A program made the position numbers and the translations under genes. Source: RHLJ01 sp965242845 (GTDB taxonomy: Bacteria; Bacteroidota; Rhodothermia; Balneolales; Balneolaceae). Taken from it: a stretch of 64,000 nucleotides of DNA. The stretch is taken from the NCBI GenBank assembly GCA_965242845.1, contig CBDETC010000001.1:62001-126000 (forward strand), written 5' to 3'. Under the pieces are notes generated by a model that worked only from the letters and a program-made list of their open reading frames with translations, searched no databases and was not told where the DNA came from. This document shows positions 16,074-25,463 of the stretch, piece after piece (positions within the stretch are counted from its first letter, which is position 1; every line of letters starts with the position of its first letter).

Positions 16074-17770
16074 ATTTGCTTATCCGCATAATCGACAGCT
16101 CGTGCTGTAAGTGCCATATAAGTGATACTGGGATTTTGAGTTGCTGAGCTGGTCATGCAAGCTCCATCAGTAACAAACACATTGGGCACATTGTGAATTT
16201 GATTCCACTTGTTAAGGACACTGGTTTCTACATCGTGTCCCATTCGGGCAGTTCCCATTTCATGAATACAAGCCCCTGGCGCTGTTTCGCCATTATATGA
16301 GTAAATATTCTCTACACCTGCTGCTTCCATCATCTCAATGGCACATCTAACACCATCTTCTCGGAGTTTTCTTTCATTCTCCCTAAGCTTTGCATCAAAC
16401 ACGATGGTAGGCATGCCATGCTTATCCCGTTTATCTAAATTGAGAAACATCCGGTTTTCGTGATAGGGGAGCATTTCGCCGAAGCAGGTAACACCTACAT
16501 TCCATTCTCCGGGTTTGAAGATGTCGTCTTTTGCTGAGGCGCCAATCATTCCACCTGGGGTCTGTGCAGAACGTGAAGCTCCACCCTGATAGCCATATCC
16601 CCTTAAGAAATCTTTTTGTTTAGTTTCTTCATCCAGGTTTCTGAATCGAGCGATATAGAAGCCTCCTGGTTTACGGCCATGGTAATATTTGTCTTTTAAA
16701 ACAGGTAAAGTTCCACCAGCACCCATTCCATAATGATGATCCATCATATTATGACCAAGTTCACCACTTTCATTTCCCAGTCCAGTAGGATAGGCATCAG
16801 AGCGGCTATTTAAGAGAATTGCAGTGGTCCCAACCGTACTGGCATTACAGAAAATGATCCGGGCATTAAAGACAATTTCTTCTCCTGTATTAGCATCTTT
16901 TACTCTCACACCACTGGCTTTACCAGAAGACGCGTCATAAATCACTTCATGAACGATGCTATCAGCCCTAAGTGTGAGGTTTCCCGTTTCTGCTGCGACT
17001 GCCAGGGTAGAGGAGAGGCTACAAAAAGGAGCTCCATAGAAACACCCTCTCCAACACCGGTCACGAACCTGACATTGTCCTCGCGTTCCTTTGTGAACTT
17101 CGGGGTTATACTCACTTAGGTTGGCTACCCGACCTGGAGTTACAATTCTTCTTGGGAATTTGGCTTTAATTTTTTCCCTCATGTATTGTTCAGCACAGTT
17201 TAAAGGGAATGCCTTTAGAAACTTACCATCGGGGATTTGAGAAAGTCCTTCAGCCTGGCCAGCTATGCCTACAAATGTCTCTACATAGTCGTACCAAGGT
17301 TCAATATCTTTATACCTGATGGGCCAGTCGACACCATAGCCATCTTTCATATTGGCTTCAAAATCAAGGTCACTCCACCGGTAACATTGTCGTCCCCACA
17401 TGATAGAACGTCCACCTACATGATGACCACGAATCCAGTCGAAGCGAGCGATTTCATCATAATCGTAATCACTGTCTTTATTGAACCAGTGTTTTACATC
17501 TTCCTGAACGACCCATGAAAGCCGGTTTTGCTTAAAAAAATGAAGTGCTCTTTCTTCGGCTGAAACGATACCGTTATTTGGTAAATCCCATTTTTCACTA
17601 TTGGCAGTAGGATATTCACCATGCTTTACCATTCTGCCTCGTTCGAGGACGAGAGTTTTATATCCTTTGGTTGTGAGTTCCATAGCAGCATAACCACCGC
17701 TAATTCCTGATCCTATGACAATGGCATCAAAGGTATTTTGCTTTTCCGCTTTCAGATTTAAATTGCCCAT
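16055..17770 (-). CDS. GMC family oxidoreductase (FAD)
   Basis: 571-residue flavoprotein of the glucose-methanol-choline family. The FAD motif is VIGSGISGGYAAMELT (residues about 18-33), GHHVGGRSIMWGRQCYRW follows, and the C-terminal GMC domain contains the catalytic-type HEMGTARMG and TDGACMTSSATQNPSITYMALT. The substrate is probably a sugar or alcohol, oxidised in the periplasm. The partner gene at 17758-18327 encodes a Tat-type subunit-3-like protein and overlaps by 13 bases; this pair is the usual arrangement of gluconate/sorbitol-type dehydrogenases. No cytochrome c subunit gene is adjacent. Confidence 0.92.
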   Translation of the reverse strand: MGNLNLKAEKQNTFDAIVIGSGISGGYAAMELTTKGYKTLVLERGRMVKHGEYPTANSEKWDLPNNGIVSAEERALHFFKQNRLSWVVQEDVKHWFNKDSDYDYDEIARFDWIRGHHVGGRSIMWGRQCYRWSDLDFEANMKDGYGVDWPIRYKDIEPWYDYVETFVGIAGQAEGLSQIPDGKFLKAFPLNCAEQYMREKIKAKFPRRIVTPGRVANLSEYNPEVHKGTRGQCQVRDRCWRGCFYGAPFCSLSSTLAVAAETGNLTLRADSIVHEVIYDASSGKASGVRVKDANTGEEIVFNARIIFCNASTVGTTAILLNSRSDAYPTGLGNESGELGHNMMDHHYGMGAGGTLPVLKDKYYHGRKPGGFYIARFRNLDEETKQKDFLRGYGYQGGASRSAQTPGGMIGASAKDDIFKPGEWNVGVTCFGEMLPYHENRMFLNLDKRDKHGMPTIVFDAKLRENERKLREDGVRCAIEMMEAAGVENIYSYNGETAPGACIHEMGTARMGHDVETSVLNKWNQIHNVPNVFVTDGACMTSSATQNPSITYMALTARAVDYADKQIKKGAL

Positions 17771-18327
17771 GCTTTGCCTCCAAGTTCTTCAACAGTTGCA
17801 CATGGTTCGTAATAGCCCGGAATAGGAAGGAAATTCAAATATGTAGTAGCAATAGGCTGGCTGTTCCTGTAATAATCAACGGTTCTTCCTTTAATATCCG
17901 ATAGGGCTTGACGCATGGGTTCCAAATTCCCTTCAGAAGATTGATCAATTTCGCTTAACACGGTAAAACGTTGCTCCTGATCTAATTCAATAAAAGATTC
18001 TCCATCCAGCTTTCGACCCAAATAGTTTTCAAACAATTCAAATCTTCGCATGTAATTCTCTTTTTCATCTTCCCGAAGGATAGCCGAAATCATAGAATCC
18101 ATTTTCTCCGGGACGCCTACTTCACTTGCAGAAGGGCTATCTGTTTTAGGGAGAATTGTATCAGCAATAGCTTTGATTAGTTCAAGCTGGTTTTTGGAAA
18201 AGAAAGAAGGGGAGTAAGCTTCAAGTATAGATGTAGGAATGGATGAGCTTCCGAATAATACCGTACTCAAAAGCGGGGCACCCAAAATTGCAGTGACTCC
18301 AAGCTTCAGGACTTCGCGTCGTTTCAT
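17758..18327 (-). CDS. gluconate 2-dehydrogenase subunit 3 family protein
   Basis: 189 residues with a twin-arginine-like leader MKRREVLKLGVTAILGAPLL, so it is likely exported folded and may carry the GMC subunit with it. The mature part has the subunit-3 features QLELIKAIADTILPKTDSPSA and a helical C-terminus. It overlaps the GMC gene by 13 bases and lies upstream of it, indicating a stoichiometric pair. A 90-base gap separates it from the aminotransferase gene. Confidence 0.88.
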   Translation of the reverse strand: MKRREVLKLGVTAILGAPLLSTVLFGSSSIPTSILEAYSPSFFSKNQLELIKAIADTILPKTDSPSASEVGVPEKMDSMISAILREDEKENYMRRFELFENYLGRKLDGESFIELDQEQRFTVLSEIDQSSEGNLEPMRQALSDIKGRTVDYYRNSQPIATTYLNFLPIPGYYEPCATVEELGGKAWAI

Positions 18328-18420
18328 AGATCAGTATTCGTCAAACAGTTTGATTAATAGTAAAACTGAATTAACCATTTAATCATGAAGGATGCTACTG
18401 ATAAGATTTTTCACGGGCTG

Positions 18421-19635
18421 CTAATCAATAGAGCGAACCAGGATGTCAACTGCTTTATCTATTTCTTCTTGTGAGATTACAATTGGAGGAACAATCCGTA
18501 GAACATTACCTCCTGTAGCATTGGAAAGCACATTCTGCTGGAACATTCGGTCAACTACAGGTCGGCCTGGAACCGAAAGCTCTACTCCGATCATTAATCC
18601 CATTCCCCTAACGTCGACTACTTTTTCATTGCCGGAAGTTTTCTTTCGGATAAGGTCTTTCATGTATTCACCTTTCTCAGCGGCCTGTTCAATCAGGTTT
18701 TCTTTCTGTACTGTTTTTAGGCAGGCATTTCCTATTGCACATGCAAAGGGGTTTCCCCCAAAGGTGGTACCGTGATTTCCAAAAGTGAGGGAAGAGGCTA
18801 CTTCTTCTTTAGCCATAATAGCTCCAATAGGAATCCCACCTGCCAGCGCTTTCGCTGAGGCTACAATGTCTGGCTTTATACCATAATGTTCGAAGCACCA
18901 AAACTTACCCGTCCTGGCTACACCCGTTTGTACTTCATCAATAATGAGTAAAATGTTCCGCTCTCTGCAAAAATCCTCAACAGCACGAACAAACTCTTTA
19001 TCCGCAATGTGCACTCCACTGTTACCCTGGATAAGCTCGAAAGCAATTGCAATGGTTTGATCGTCGATCAGCTGTTCAAGGGCTTCAAAATCATTAAAAG
19101 GAGATTGCTTAAATCCGATAGGAAGGGGGGAAAACCCTTTTTGATAAACCGGTTTACTTAAAGTAATACTCGCTAAAGATCGCCCATGAAAGCCATTACT
19201 AAGAGAGATAATATCTCCGGTCTTTCCATGTTCATGCCCCCATTTTCTTGCAAGCTTGAGTGTACCTTCCATGGCCTCGAGTCCGCTATTACACATAAAA
19301 ACTCGTTCCAGCCCTGAGAGATAAGCAAGCCTGGATATGAATTCACTCTGGGCTTCCGTATAGTAGAAATTGGAAGTATGAAGCAGCTTGTCGGCTTGTT
19401 CCTTTATGGCTTCAACAATAGTTGGATGACAATGTCCCAGGTTGTTAACAGCAATACCTCCAAGTAGGTCGATGTATTCGTTACCGTTTACATCCCATAC
19501 TTTGGCTCCAAATCCTCTATCAAGAGTTACTGGAAATCGATTATATACCTGGAAATGATGTTTCTGTTCTAGTTCTTGTGCTGTCACGTGCGAGAATTTT
19601 TTTGAGAAGGTAAAGAACATTGAACAATTGAGCAT
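18421..19635 (-). CDS. argD: class-III aminotransferase, probable acetylornithine/succinylornithine type
   Basis: 404 residues, PLP-dependent. Features: WDVNGNEYIDLLGGIAVNNLGHCHP, CNSGLEAMEGTLKLARK, LSNGFHGRSLASITLS, IIDEVQTGVARTGKFWCFEHYG and the PLP lysine in ASAKALAGGIPIGA. Closest to the ArgD subgroup by length and motifs, but no other arginine genes are nearby, so the substrate is uncertain; other class-III omega-aminotransferases are possible. Two ATGs compete for the start (19635 and 19620); the second begins MFFTFSKKFSHV. Confidence 0.85.
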   Translation of the reverse strand: MLNCSMFFTFSKKFSHVTAQELEQKHHFQVYNRFPVTLDRGFGAKVWDVNGNEYIDLLGGIAVNNLGHCHPTIVEAIKEQADKLLHTSNFYYTEAQSEFISRLAYLSGLERVFMCNSGLEAMEGTLKLARKWGHEHGKTGDIISLSNGFHGRSLASITLSKPVYQKGFSPLPIGFKQSPFNDFEALEQLIDDQTIAIAFELIQGNSGVHIADKEFVRAVEDFCRERNILLIIDEVQTGVARTGKFWCFEHYGIKPDIVASAKALAGGIPIGAIMAKEEVASSLTFGNHGTTFGGNPFACAIGNACLKTVQKENLIEQAAEKGEYMKDLIRKKTSGNEKVVDVRGMGLMIGVELSVPGRPVVDRMFQQNVLSNATGGNVLRIVPPIVISQEEIDKAVDILVRSID

Positions 19636-19774
19636 CGAACTTTTGATAATGATTCTTTATTCATCTTTTCTTCATTTTTCGAAAGTACATTTCTTATGAA
19701 AATTAGAGGTTGATCAACCTTCAAATGTAATTGTCTCTCAGAGGCTTAACACAAACTAGCTGAGGTGTTACATC

Positions 19775-20356
19775 ATGAAGGTACTACGTTTTATTCTCAT
19801 CTTGATTTTTCCTTTTCCTTTTGCGTTCGCCCAGGAAACTTATACCGTAGTTCCAGGGGAAAGCAGTCTAATCATTAAAGGAACCTCGAGTCTCCACGAC
19901 TGGGAAAGTAGAGTAGAAGACTTCTCAGGTTCAGGTGTTTTTTTCATGAGCGGTTCTATGATTGAAAGAGTAGAGGGACTGATCTTTTCTGCGGTGACGG
20001 AATCAATCAAGAGTGGAAAGAAGGTAATGGACAGAAAAACCAGAGGAGCTCTCGATGCTAAAAATTACCCTCAAATAGAATTCGCCTTTTCATCTATTGA
20101 GAAGACAGGGGAAGATACTTTGCAGGTAGCCGGTACGCTTTCTTTAGCCGGTGTTACCAATGAAATCACTGTTTCCGGAGCATATCAGGTCGAAGAAGAC
20201 GGCTCAATTATCATTTCCGGTTTGGTCCCCATCAATATGGAAGACTACGGAGTGAAGCCACCTACTGCTATGGTGGGTACGCTCAAAACCGGAAAAGATG
20301 TAGAAGTCGAATACCAGATGCGATTTCAACTAACCAACCCATCAACAAACCAATAG
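19775..20356 (+). CDS. YceI family periplasmic protein
   Basis: 193 residues with a Sec signal peptide (cleavage near AFAQ). It is a YceI-type lipocalin-like domain: KGTSSLHDWESRVEDFSG, MDRKTRGALDAKNYPQIEF, and GVKPPTAMVGTLKTGKDVEVEYQM. YceI proteins bind polyisoprenoid-like lipids. Nine bases upstream of the beta-barrel gene on the same strand, probably one operon. A second, divergent YceI gene lies on the other side of the barrel gene. Confidence 0.92.
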   Translation: MKVLRFILILIFPFPFAFAQETYTVVPGESSLIIKGTSSLHDWESRVEDFSGSGVFFMSGSMIERVEGLIFSAVTESIKSGKKVMDRKTRGALDAKNYPQIEFAFSSIEKTGEDTLQVAGTLSLAGVTNEITVSGAYQVEEDGSIIISGLVPINMEDYGVKPPTAMVGTLKTGKDVEVEYQMRFQLTNPSTNQ

Positions 20357-20365
20357 AGGAGAACC

Positions 20366-21619
20366 ATGAAACCACTAATAAAATATTTTCTAGGACTAAC
20401 AATGGTGGCATTATTTGCTACGAGTACTTTTGCGCAGTTTCAAAAAGATCTTCAATACTTCAGAGACCCTGGTAAAGCTGGACTAAATGTATTTGAAGCT
20501 CCAAAAACTACAAATGTCGAGTTTGAAGGATTCTACGTGCGTACAGGAGGAGATTTCTCTATCATTTTCCAGGCTTTAACTCAGGACAACGACCTGGGTG
20601 ACTTGGTAGAGCTTTCAAATAATTTCGCTCTGCCAACCGCAAACCTGAACTTTGATGTACAAATCGAAAATGGTTTACGAATGCATTTACGAACCTACCT
20701 GTCTTCCCGTCACCACCCCGAAGCATGGGTGAAAGGTGGATATTTTCAGGTAGATAACCTTGATTTCATTCAAGAAGGCTTCGCTTCCGGATTTATGGAA
20801 AATGCTCGTTTCAGATTCGGAATGGATGCAATTAACTACGGAGATACACATTTCAGAAGATCAGACAATGCAAGGTCACTATATAATCCTTTTGTAGGAA
20901 ACTACATTATGGATTCATTTTCTACCGAGCCATTTGCTGAATTCAGCTATTTCAATAATGGATTTATTGGAGTGCTTGGATTCTCAAACGGTAGACTAAA
21001 TCAAAGCCCTGTTGCGGGCGATGATGGCTTCGTAATGTTTGGAAAGTTAGGATATGATACTCAGGTTAATGAAGACTTAAGAGTACGTTTAACTGGTTCA
21101 TTCTATAACAGTACAGATAAAGGAACCCGTGATTATCTATACAATGGTGATCGTGCTGGTTCTCGCTACTATAATGTACTTGAAAGTACTAATGATGCCA
21201 GAGTAAGTGATTTCTTGCCAAGATTTAACCCAGGCTTCGCTTATCAGACAGCTTTCCAAGTCAATCCATTCGTTAAATTCCAGGGAGTGGAATTCTTTGG
21301 AGTATTCGAAATGACAAGCAACTCTGATGTTGATGGAAGCTATACTCAGCTAGGTGCTGAAGCATTATATCGCTTCGGAAATACTGAGAATTTCTATTTC
21401 GGTGGACGATACAACCTGGTAACTGGAGAGCCAGATGACGTTGTAGGTACTCAGGAAATATCAAGAATCAACCTTGGAGGAGGATGGTTCCTCACTGACA
21501 ATGTGCTTGCAAAAATCGAATATATGACCTCTTCATATAGCGGTGATGGATTTGCAGGGACAAAATTTGCAGGTGCTGAATTTAACGGTCTTGTAATAGA
21601 AGCAGTGATAGCCTTCTAA
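20366..21619 (+). CDS. outer-membrane beta-barrel (porin-like) protein
   Basis: 417 residues with a signal peptide (cleavage near TFAQ). The mature part consists of alternating polar and aromatic strands ending in a terminal Phe (IEAVIAF), as expected for an outer-membrane barrel. It contains many Gly/Asn-rich turns and no plug domain, so it is porin-like rather than TonB-dependent. I do not recognise a named family beyond this. Preceded by a GAGGAGA site and a YceI gene, followed by a strong terminator. Confidence 0.78.
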   Translation: MKPLIKYFLGLTMVALFATSTFAQFQKDLQYFRDPGKAGLNVFEAPKTTNVEFEGFYVRTGGDFSIIFQALTQDNDLGDLVELSNNFALPTANLNFDVQIENGLRMHLRTYLSSRHHPEAWVKGGYFQVDNLDFIQEGFASGFMENARFRFGMDAINYGDTHFRRSDNARSLYNPFVGNYIMDSFSTEPFAEFSYFNNGFIGVLGFSNGRLNQSPVAGDDGFVMFGKLGYDTQVNEDLRVRLTGSFYNSTDKGTRDYLYNGDRAGSRYYNVLESTNDARVSDFLPRFNPGFAYQTAFQVNPFVKFQGVEFFGVFEMTSNSDVDGSYTQLGAEALYRFGNTENFYFGGRYNLVTGEPDDVVGTQEISRINLGGGWFLTDNVLAKIEYMTSSYSGDGFAGTKFAGAEFNGLVIEAVIAF

Positions 21620-21641
21620 TAATTAGTACCTCTATAACCCC

Positions 21642-21676
21642 AAGGCGGACTGTGAAAGGTCCGCCTTTCTTTTTTT
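21642..21676. terminator. bidirectional intrinsic terminator
   Basis: Perfect 9-bp GC-rich stem AAGGCGGAC (21642-21650) with GTCCGCCTT (21659-21667), 8-base loop, then TCTTTTTTT. It serves the barrel gene on the plus strand and lies at the 3' end of the convergent YceI gene. Confidence 0.92.
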
Positions 21677-22268
21677 AAAGCTCTAGCATTAAATCAAAGT
21701 GGATATCAACCCGGTCATCTACTTTGATTAATCCAAATAGCGCACGAGGAGGTTTCAAGTCGAAATCGGTGAGCAGAATATCTCCTTCACCCTTAAAGCT
21801 TATTCCAGATTCTTCGGTCGAGAACTCTGTTATTGTAACCGTTTCTGTTCTTTGAATACCAGCAATAGTTACAGAAAGCAGTGCTTGAAATGGCACTTCA
21901 TCAGCTATTTCAATTGATGTTAATTCTAATTCCAAAAAGGGATAGTCTTTTGCTTTCAGTGTTTTTCTAAGATCCTTGTTTATTGGCTTTTTCCCACAAT
22001 CAAAAGCATCAGAGGAAAGCTGAATGGTATCTCCGGTTACGATTAAAGAATCCGAAAATGTGATGGAATGACTAAGTGTGTCGGACGAGATGCGATTTTT
22101 ATAATTACATTCAAAATTGCTCACGTTTGATGTTCCATTAATTCTTAATTTACTGCTCTCAAGAATGATGGAAGTAGCCTGGTTGGTTTGCCGAGCTAAA
22201 GCATTTTCCTGTATAAATAAAATGGGGAATAGGCTAAGAAAAAAAAGAAAAGCCCTGCAATTGGTCAT
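21675..22268 (-). CDS. YceI-like secreted protein
   Basis: 197 residues with a signal peptide (residues about 1-26). A more divergent member of the YceI fold: RINGTSNVSNFECNYKN, CGKKPINKDLRKTLKAKDYPFLELEL and DFDLKPPRALFGLIKVDDRVDIHFDL. Two cysteines (in FECNY and FDCGK) could form a disulfide. Convergent with the barrel gene. Confidence 0.85.
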   Translation of the reverse strand: MTNCRAFLFFLSLFPILFIQENALARQTNQATSIILESSKLRINGTSNVSNFECNYKNRISSDTLSHSITFSDSLIVTGDTIQLSSDAFDCGKKPINKDLRKTLKAKDYPFLELELTSIEIADEVPFQALLSVTIAGIQRTETVTITEFSTEESGISFKGEGDILLTDFDLKPPRALFGLIKVDDRVDIHFDLMLEL

Positions 22269-22322
22269 TAACTCTGCTTCCTGAATTCAACTCACTTACT
22301 CAAATCGAAAATACATTAAAAG

Positions 22323-23102
22323 ATGACTGACATCAAAGAGTTACTTGAAGCGGCCATTGAAATTGCTGAGATAGGAGGGAAACATACCCTCAAGTATTTC
22401 AAAAAGGAACTTGAAGTGATTAGCAAGGATGATGATTCTCCTGTTACCATTGCGGACAGAGAAACTGAACAAATTATTAGAGAAGAAATTTTAAAGCGAT
22501 ATCCTGATCATGGAGTTATTGGAGAAGAATATGGACGAACTAATGAATCCAGTAATATTCAATGGGTATTAGATCCTATTGATGGTACCAAGTCATTTAT
22601 TCATGGGATTCCTTTTTATACCACGTTAATTGGCATTATGATTGATAATGAACCAGTAGTAGGAGTAATTAATGCTCCGGCACTTAATGAGATTTGTGCG
22701 GCTGGTATAGGATTAGGAGCTACATTTAATGGAGTTCCATGCAATGTAAGAGAAACTTCTGAACTCAAGGAAGCCACCTTTTTAGTAACGGAGATTCGCA
22801 GATTCCAGGACATGGAATTAGAACCTCAATTCCAGGAATTAATGGCAAAAACCAAGTTACATCGTACCTGGGGAGATGCCTATGGACATATGATGGTAGC
22901 AATTGGAAGAGCAGATATCATGTTTGATCCGATATTAAGCATTTGGGATGCTGCCGCATTATTACCAGTATTAAAGGAAGCAGGCGGGATCTTCTCTGAT
23001 ATGGATGGAGTAGAAACTATTCATACCGGGAATGGATTTTCTACCAATATGAATTTATATCCCAAGGTTAAAGAAATATTTGACGCACACCGAACTATAT
23101 GA
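22323..23102 (+). CDS. hisN: histidinol-phosphatase, inositol-monophosphatase family
   Basis: 259 residues, Mg-dependent phosphatase. Metal-binding motifs: GEEYG (Glu), WVLDPIDGTKSFIHGIPFYTTLIG (Asp-x-Ile-Asp-Gly-Thr) and the C-terminal WGDAYGHMMVAIGRADIMFDP with IWDAAALLPVLKEAGG. The WGDAYGH and MFDP elements are typical of the HisN subgroup, which dephosphorylates L-histidinol phosphate. No other his genes are adjacent, so a broader monophosphatase role cannot be excluded. Its stop overlaps the ATG of the next gene by 4 bases. Confidence 0.88.
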   Translation: MTDIKELLEAAIEIAEIGGKHTLKYFKKELEVISKDDDSPVTIADRETEQIIREEILKRYPDHGVIGEEYGRTNESSNIQWVLDPIDGTKSFIHGIPFYTTLIGIMIDNEPVVGVINAPALNEICAAGIGLGATFNGVPCNVRETSELKEATFLVTEIRRFQDMELEPQFQELMAKTKLHRTWGDAYGHMMVAIGRADIMFDPILSIWDAAALLPVLKEAGGIFSDMDGVETIHTGNGFSTNMNLYPKVKEIFDAHRTI

Positions 23103-25402
23103 GAAATAAGTTTTCAGCACTTTTATTGAGCATTGCTCTGTTACTATCAAATTCTTTATTCGCTCAAAGCGCAGGGCCAGACTATCCGGATTTTCCAGTA
23201 CAACCCTTCGATTTTGAACGCCTAACGATTGAAGCTACTCTTGAATCTGAAGATGGACTGGTAAGGGGAGTATTAAGCTATTTGGTGGTGCCGAAAGTAG
23301 ACGATCAGTTGGAGCTTGTTCTTCAAACTCAAAATTCGGCCATTGATATTGTTACTATCAATGAAGAAGATGTAGAATTTGAGGTTCTTGGAGATTCCCT
23401 GATCATAAATTTGGAAGAAGCCTTTGCGGCAGGTACTCAGTTTGAATTAGCTATTACCTGGCAATCCAATTCGAATAGTGGACTTTACTTAGATCATGAA
23501 GGTAATTTTTGGTCGTCTAAAAACCCTTTGGCTCATCATCACTGGTTCCCGGTGTTTGACCATCCAACCAATGAACTTACTGTAGAGGCGCATTTTGTTG
23601 TGCCAATCGGTTCAGAAGTAATGTTTAATGGAGAGTTGAGTGGTTCTCAGTTGCAAGCCGGAGAAAAGAAACGCGTTAGTTTTGTATCAGAAACAGCACT
23701 ACCAGTAACTGGCCTTGGTTTCGTTTTAGGCGATTTCATTATCTCTGAGGTTACTTCTGGGCTCACCTCTATTCGTTTGTTTGCATCTGAAAGTGAGTAC
23801 CCGGAAGAACAAAGAATTGAACTAATTCGAGAGGCTTCGCAGCTGAAGAAGGATGTTGAAAGAGAATTATCTATGGAGTATCCCTGGGAAGGATTGAATA
23901 TTGTGATCCTGCCTGATAACTATTGGGAAGAACGTACTCATGGAGCAGGAATCATTTATCTATATGAGCGACTTGGAGATTTAAAAGCTCAGCTACTGAG
24001 GGGAGTATATGCTCAGTGGTTTGGAGAGTACCACAGAGGACATCAGTTTTTTGATACAAGAAGTTTTGGAGAAGAGTTGATGCGAACTGCTCTTCATTCA
24101 ACAGTAAGTGAGGAACAGTCATTCATTGATAACCCAGACAGCTTATTAACAATATCAGGTTGGAATGCTTGGCAACAATCTTTTGAACTAGAGAATAGCA
24201 TTTTCCAGGGAGTGGTTGTGCAATCATTGGGTGAGCTGTTGAGGGAAAGAAAAGGGATTGTGGATTTTGAGGATTATGCTGAGTCATGGTACACAAGTAC
24301 CGGAATGCCATATTTCGATATACGTCCTACTCCGATTATTTCTGATGAGGAGCAAATGGAACGTACTCAGGAGCTCTATGAGGTAGATGTACTATTTGAC
24401 GAACTTTCTTCAGAGCTCGACTTCATTTTTGAACTGAAAGAAGGTTCTGGAGAAGAACTTCATACACTTTTCTATACAGAAGTAGGATTCCAGGATACCA
24501 TTGCTCATGAAGCCACATTTACAGGTGCTTTAGATACTGTGTCGATTACTCTTTCAAATAGTGTGGAATTCATTTCTATCACCGGCAGCGAAAACATTGA
24601 TCAGTTAGTGTTTGATGAATTCCCATTATTCTTTTTGTTGAATCAGCTAAGAAGCGAAAATCTTTCTGATCGAGTATTTGCTGCGGAATTGATATCCATT
24701 CACAGTGAAAATCCGGATTTACAGCTCGCATTGAATGATGTGATGGCTTTTGAAAATGACTCTGAAGTAAAAGCGGCTCTTTTGAACGCTATGGCGCAAA
24801 TTACCAGTGGAGCCTCAGGTACGCAGCAACAATTTTTGGATGAACTGAATAATTCAGATCTGCTTATTCAACATGCTGCTATTGAAGCTCTCATAAACTA
24901 CCCTGAAGATGACATGGTTGCATCCGCACTTCGAAACAAAGTACTGAGAGCAGAGAACCAGGAATTGTTTGCAAAAGCACTTGAAGTATATCTTGAGGTG
25001 GCTGAGGCTGGAGACATCGTAATGCTTGCCCAAAGATTACAACGAGTTGACACAACAGGTGCTAAGGTACTGGAAGTAATCCAGGCTTCTTCTACAATGG
25101 ATACAACGGGTACTTATATCGCACTTACAGAAGAATATGCATCAGGTACCTATCCCTATGCTACGCGTAAAATCGCGCTGGAACTATTAATCGATTTGGA
25201 CACGAACGAAGAGAACTGGTTAGCCAGACTGGAAGAGTTTTCTAAAGACCGTGATCCAAGAGTTCGCTTCTCTTCGCTTGAAGCTACAAGGTGGTTGTCT
25301 ACATCTGAATCGTTTAATCTCCTCACATCAATAGAAAGAGAAGAGTGGGATGCCAGAGTCTTAAATCGAATAAAAGCTTTTTTGGCAGAGCTTTCTCAAT
25401 AG
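23099..25402 (+). CDS. M1 aminopeptidase-like protein with degenerate zinc site and HEAT-like repeats
   Basis: 767 residues with a signal peptide (cleavage near LFAQ). The N-terminal half follows the M1 fold: an NPLAHHHWFPVFDHPTNELT segment like the M1 substrate region, then HGAGIIYL in place of the GAMENAGIIYL box. Where M1 enzymes have HExxHQWFG this protein has RGVYAQWFG (residues 301-309), so both histidines and the catalytic glutamate are gone. The C-terminal third is a series of helical pairs reminiscent of HEAT repeats (for example DRVFAAELISIHSENPDLQL). It is likely a non-enzymatic scaffold or binding protein in the periplasm. Overlaps hisN by 4 bases. Confidence 0.82.
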   Translation: MRNKFSALLLSIALLLSNSLFAQSAGPDYPDFPVQPFDFERLTIEATLESEDGLVRGVLSYLVVPKVDDQLELVLQTQNSAIDIVTINEEDVEFEVLGDSLIINLEEAFAAGTQFELAITWQSNSNSGLYLDHEGNFWSSKNPLAHHHWFPVFDHPTNELTVEAHFVVPIGSEVMFNGELSGSQLQAGEKKRVSFVSETALPVTGLGFVLGDFIISEVTSGLTSIRLFASESEYPEEQRIELIREASQLKKDVERELSMEYPWEGLNIVILPDNYWEERTHGAGIIYLYERLGDLKAQLLRGVYAQWFGEYHRGHQFFDTRSFGEELMRTALHSTVSEEQSFIDNPDSLLTISGWNAWQQSFELENSIFQGVVVQSLGELLRERKGIVDFEDYAESWYTSTGMPYFDIRPTPIISDEEQMERTQELYEVDVLFDELSSELDFIFELKEGSGEELHTLFYTEVGFQDTIAHEATFTGALDTVSITLSNSVEFISITGSENIDQLVFDEFPLFFLLNQLRSENLSDRVFAAELISIHSENPDLQLALNDVMAFENDSEVKAALLNAMAQITSGASGTQQQFLDELNNSDLLIQHAAIEALINYPEDDMVASALRNKVLRAENQELFAKALEVYLEVAEAGDIVMLAQRLQRVDTTGAKVLEVIQASSTMDTTGTYIALTEEYASGTYPYATRKIALELLIDLDTNEENWLARLEEFSKDRDPRVRFSSLEATRWLSTSESFNLLTSIEREEWDARVLNRIKAFLAELSQ

Positions 25403-25408
25403 GAAACG

Positions 25409-25458
25409 ATGAGTGAGAGTTGAAAGGTGAATACTTTCACTCCTCTCCTCTCACTTAT
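25409..25458. terminator. imperfect inverted repeat between convergent genes
   Basis: Arms 25409-25430 and 25437-25458 match at 17 of 22 positions around a 6-base loop. Located between the M1-like gene and the convergent ABC permease gene; a plausible shared terminator, though with no T run. Confidence 0.5.
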
Positions 25459-25463
25459 CAGTA

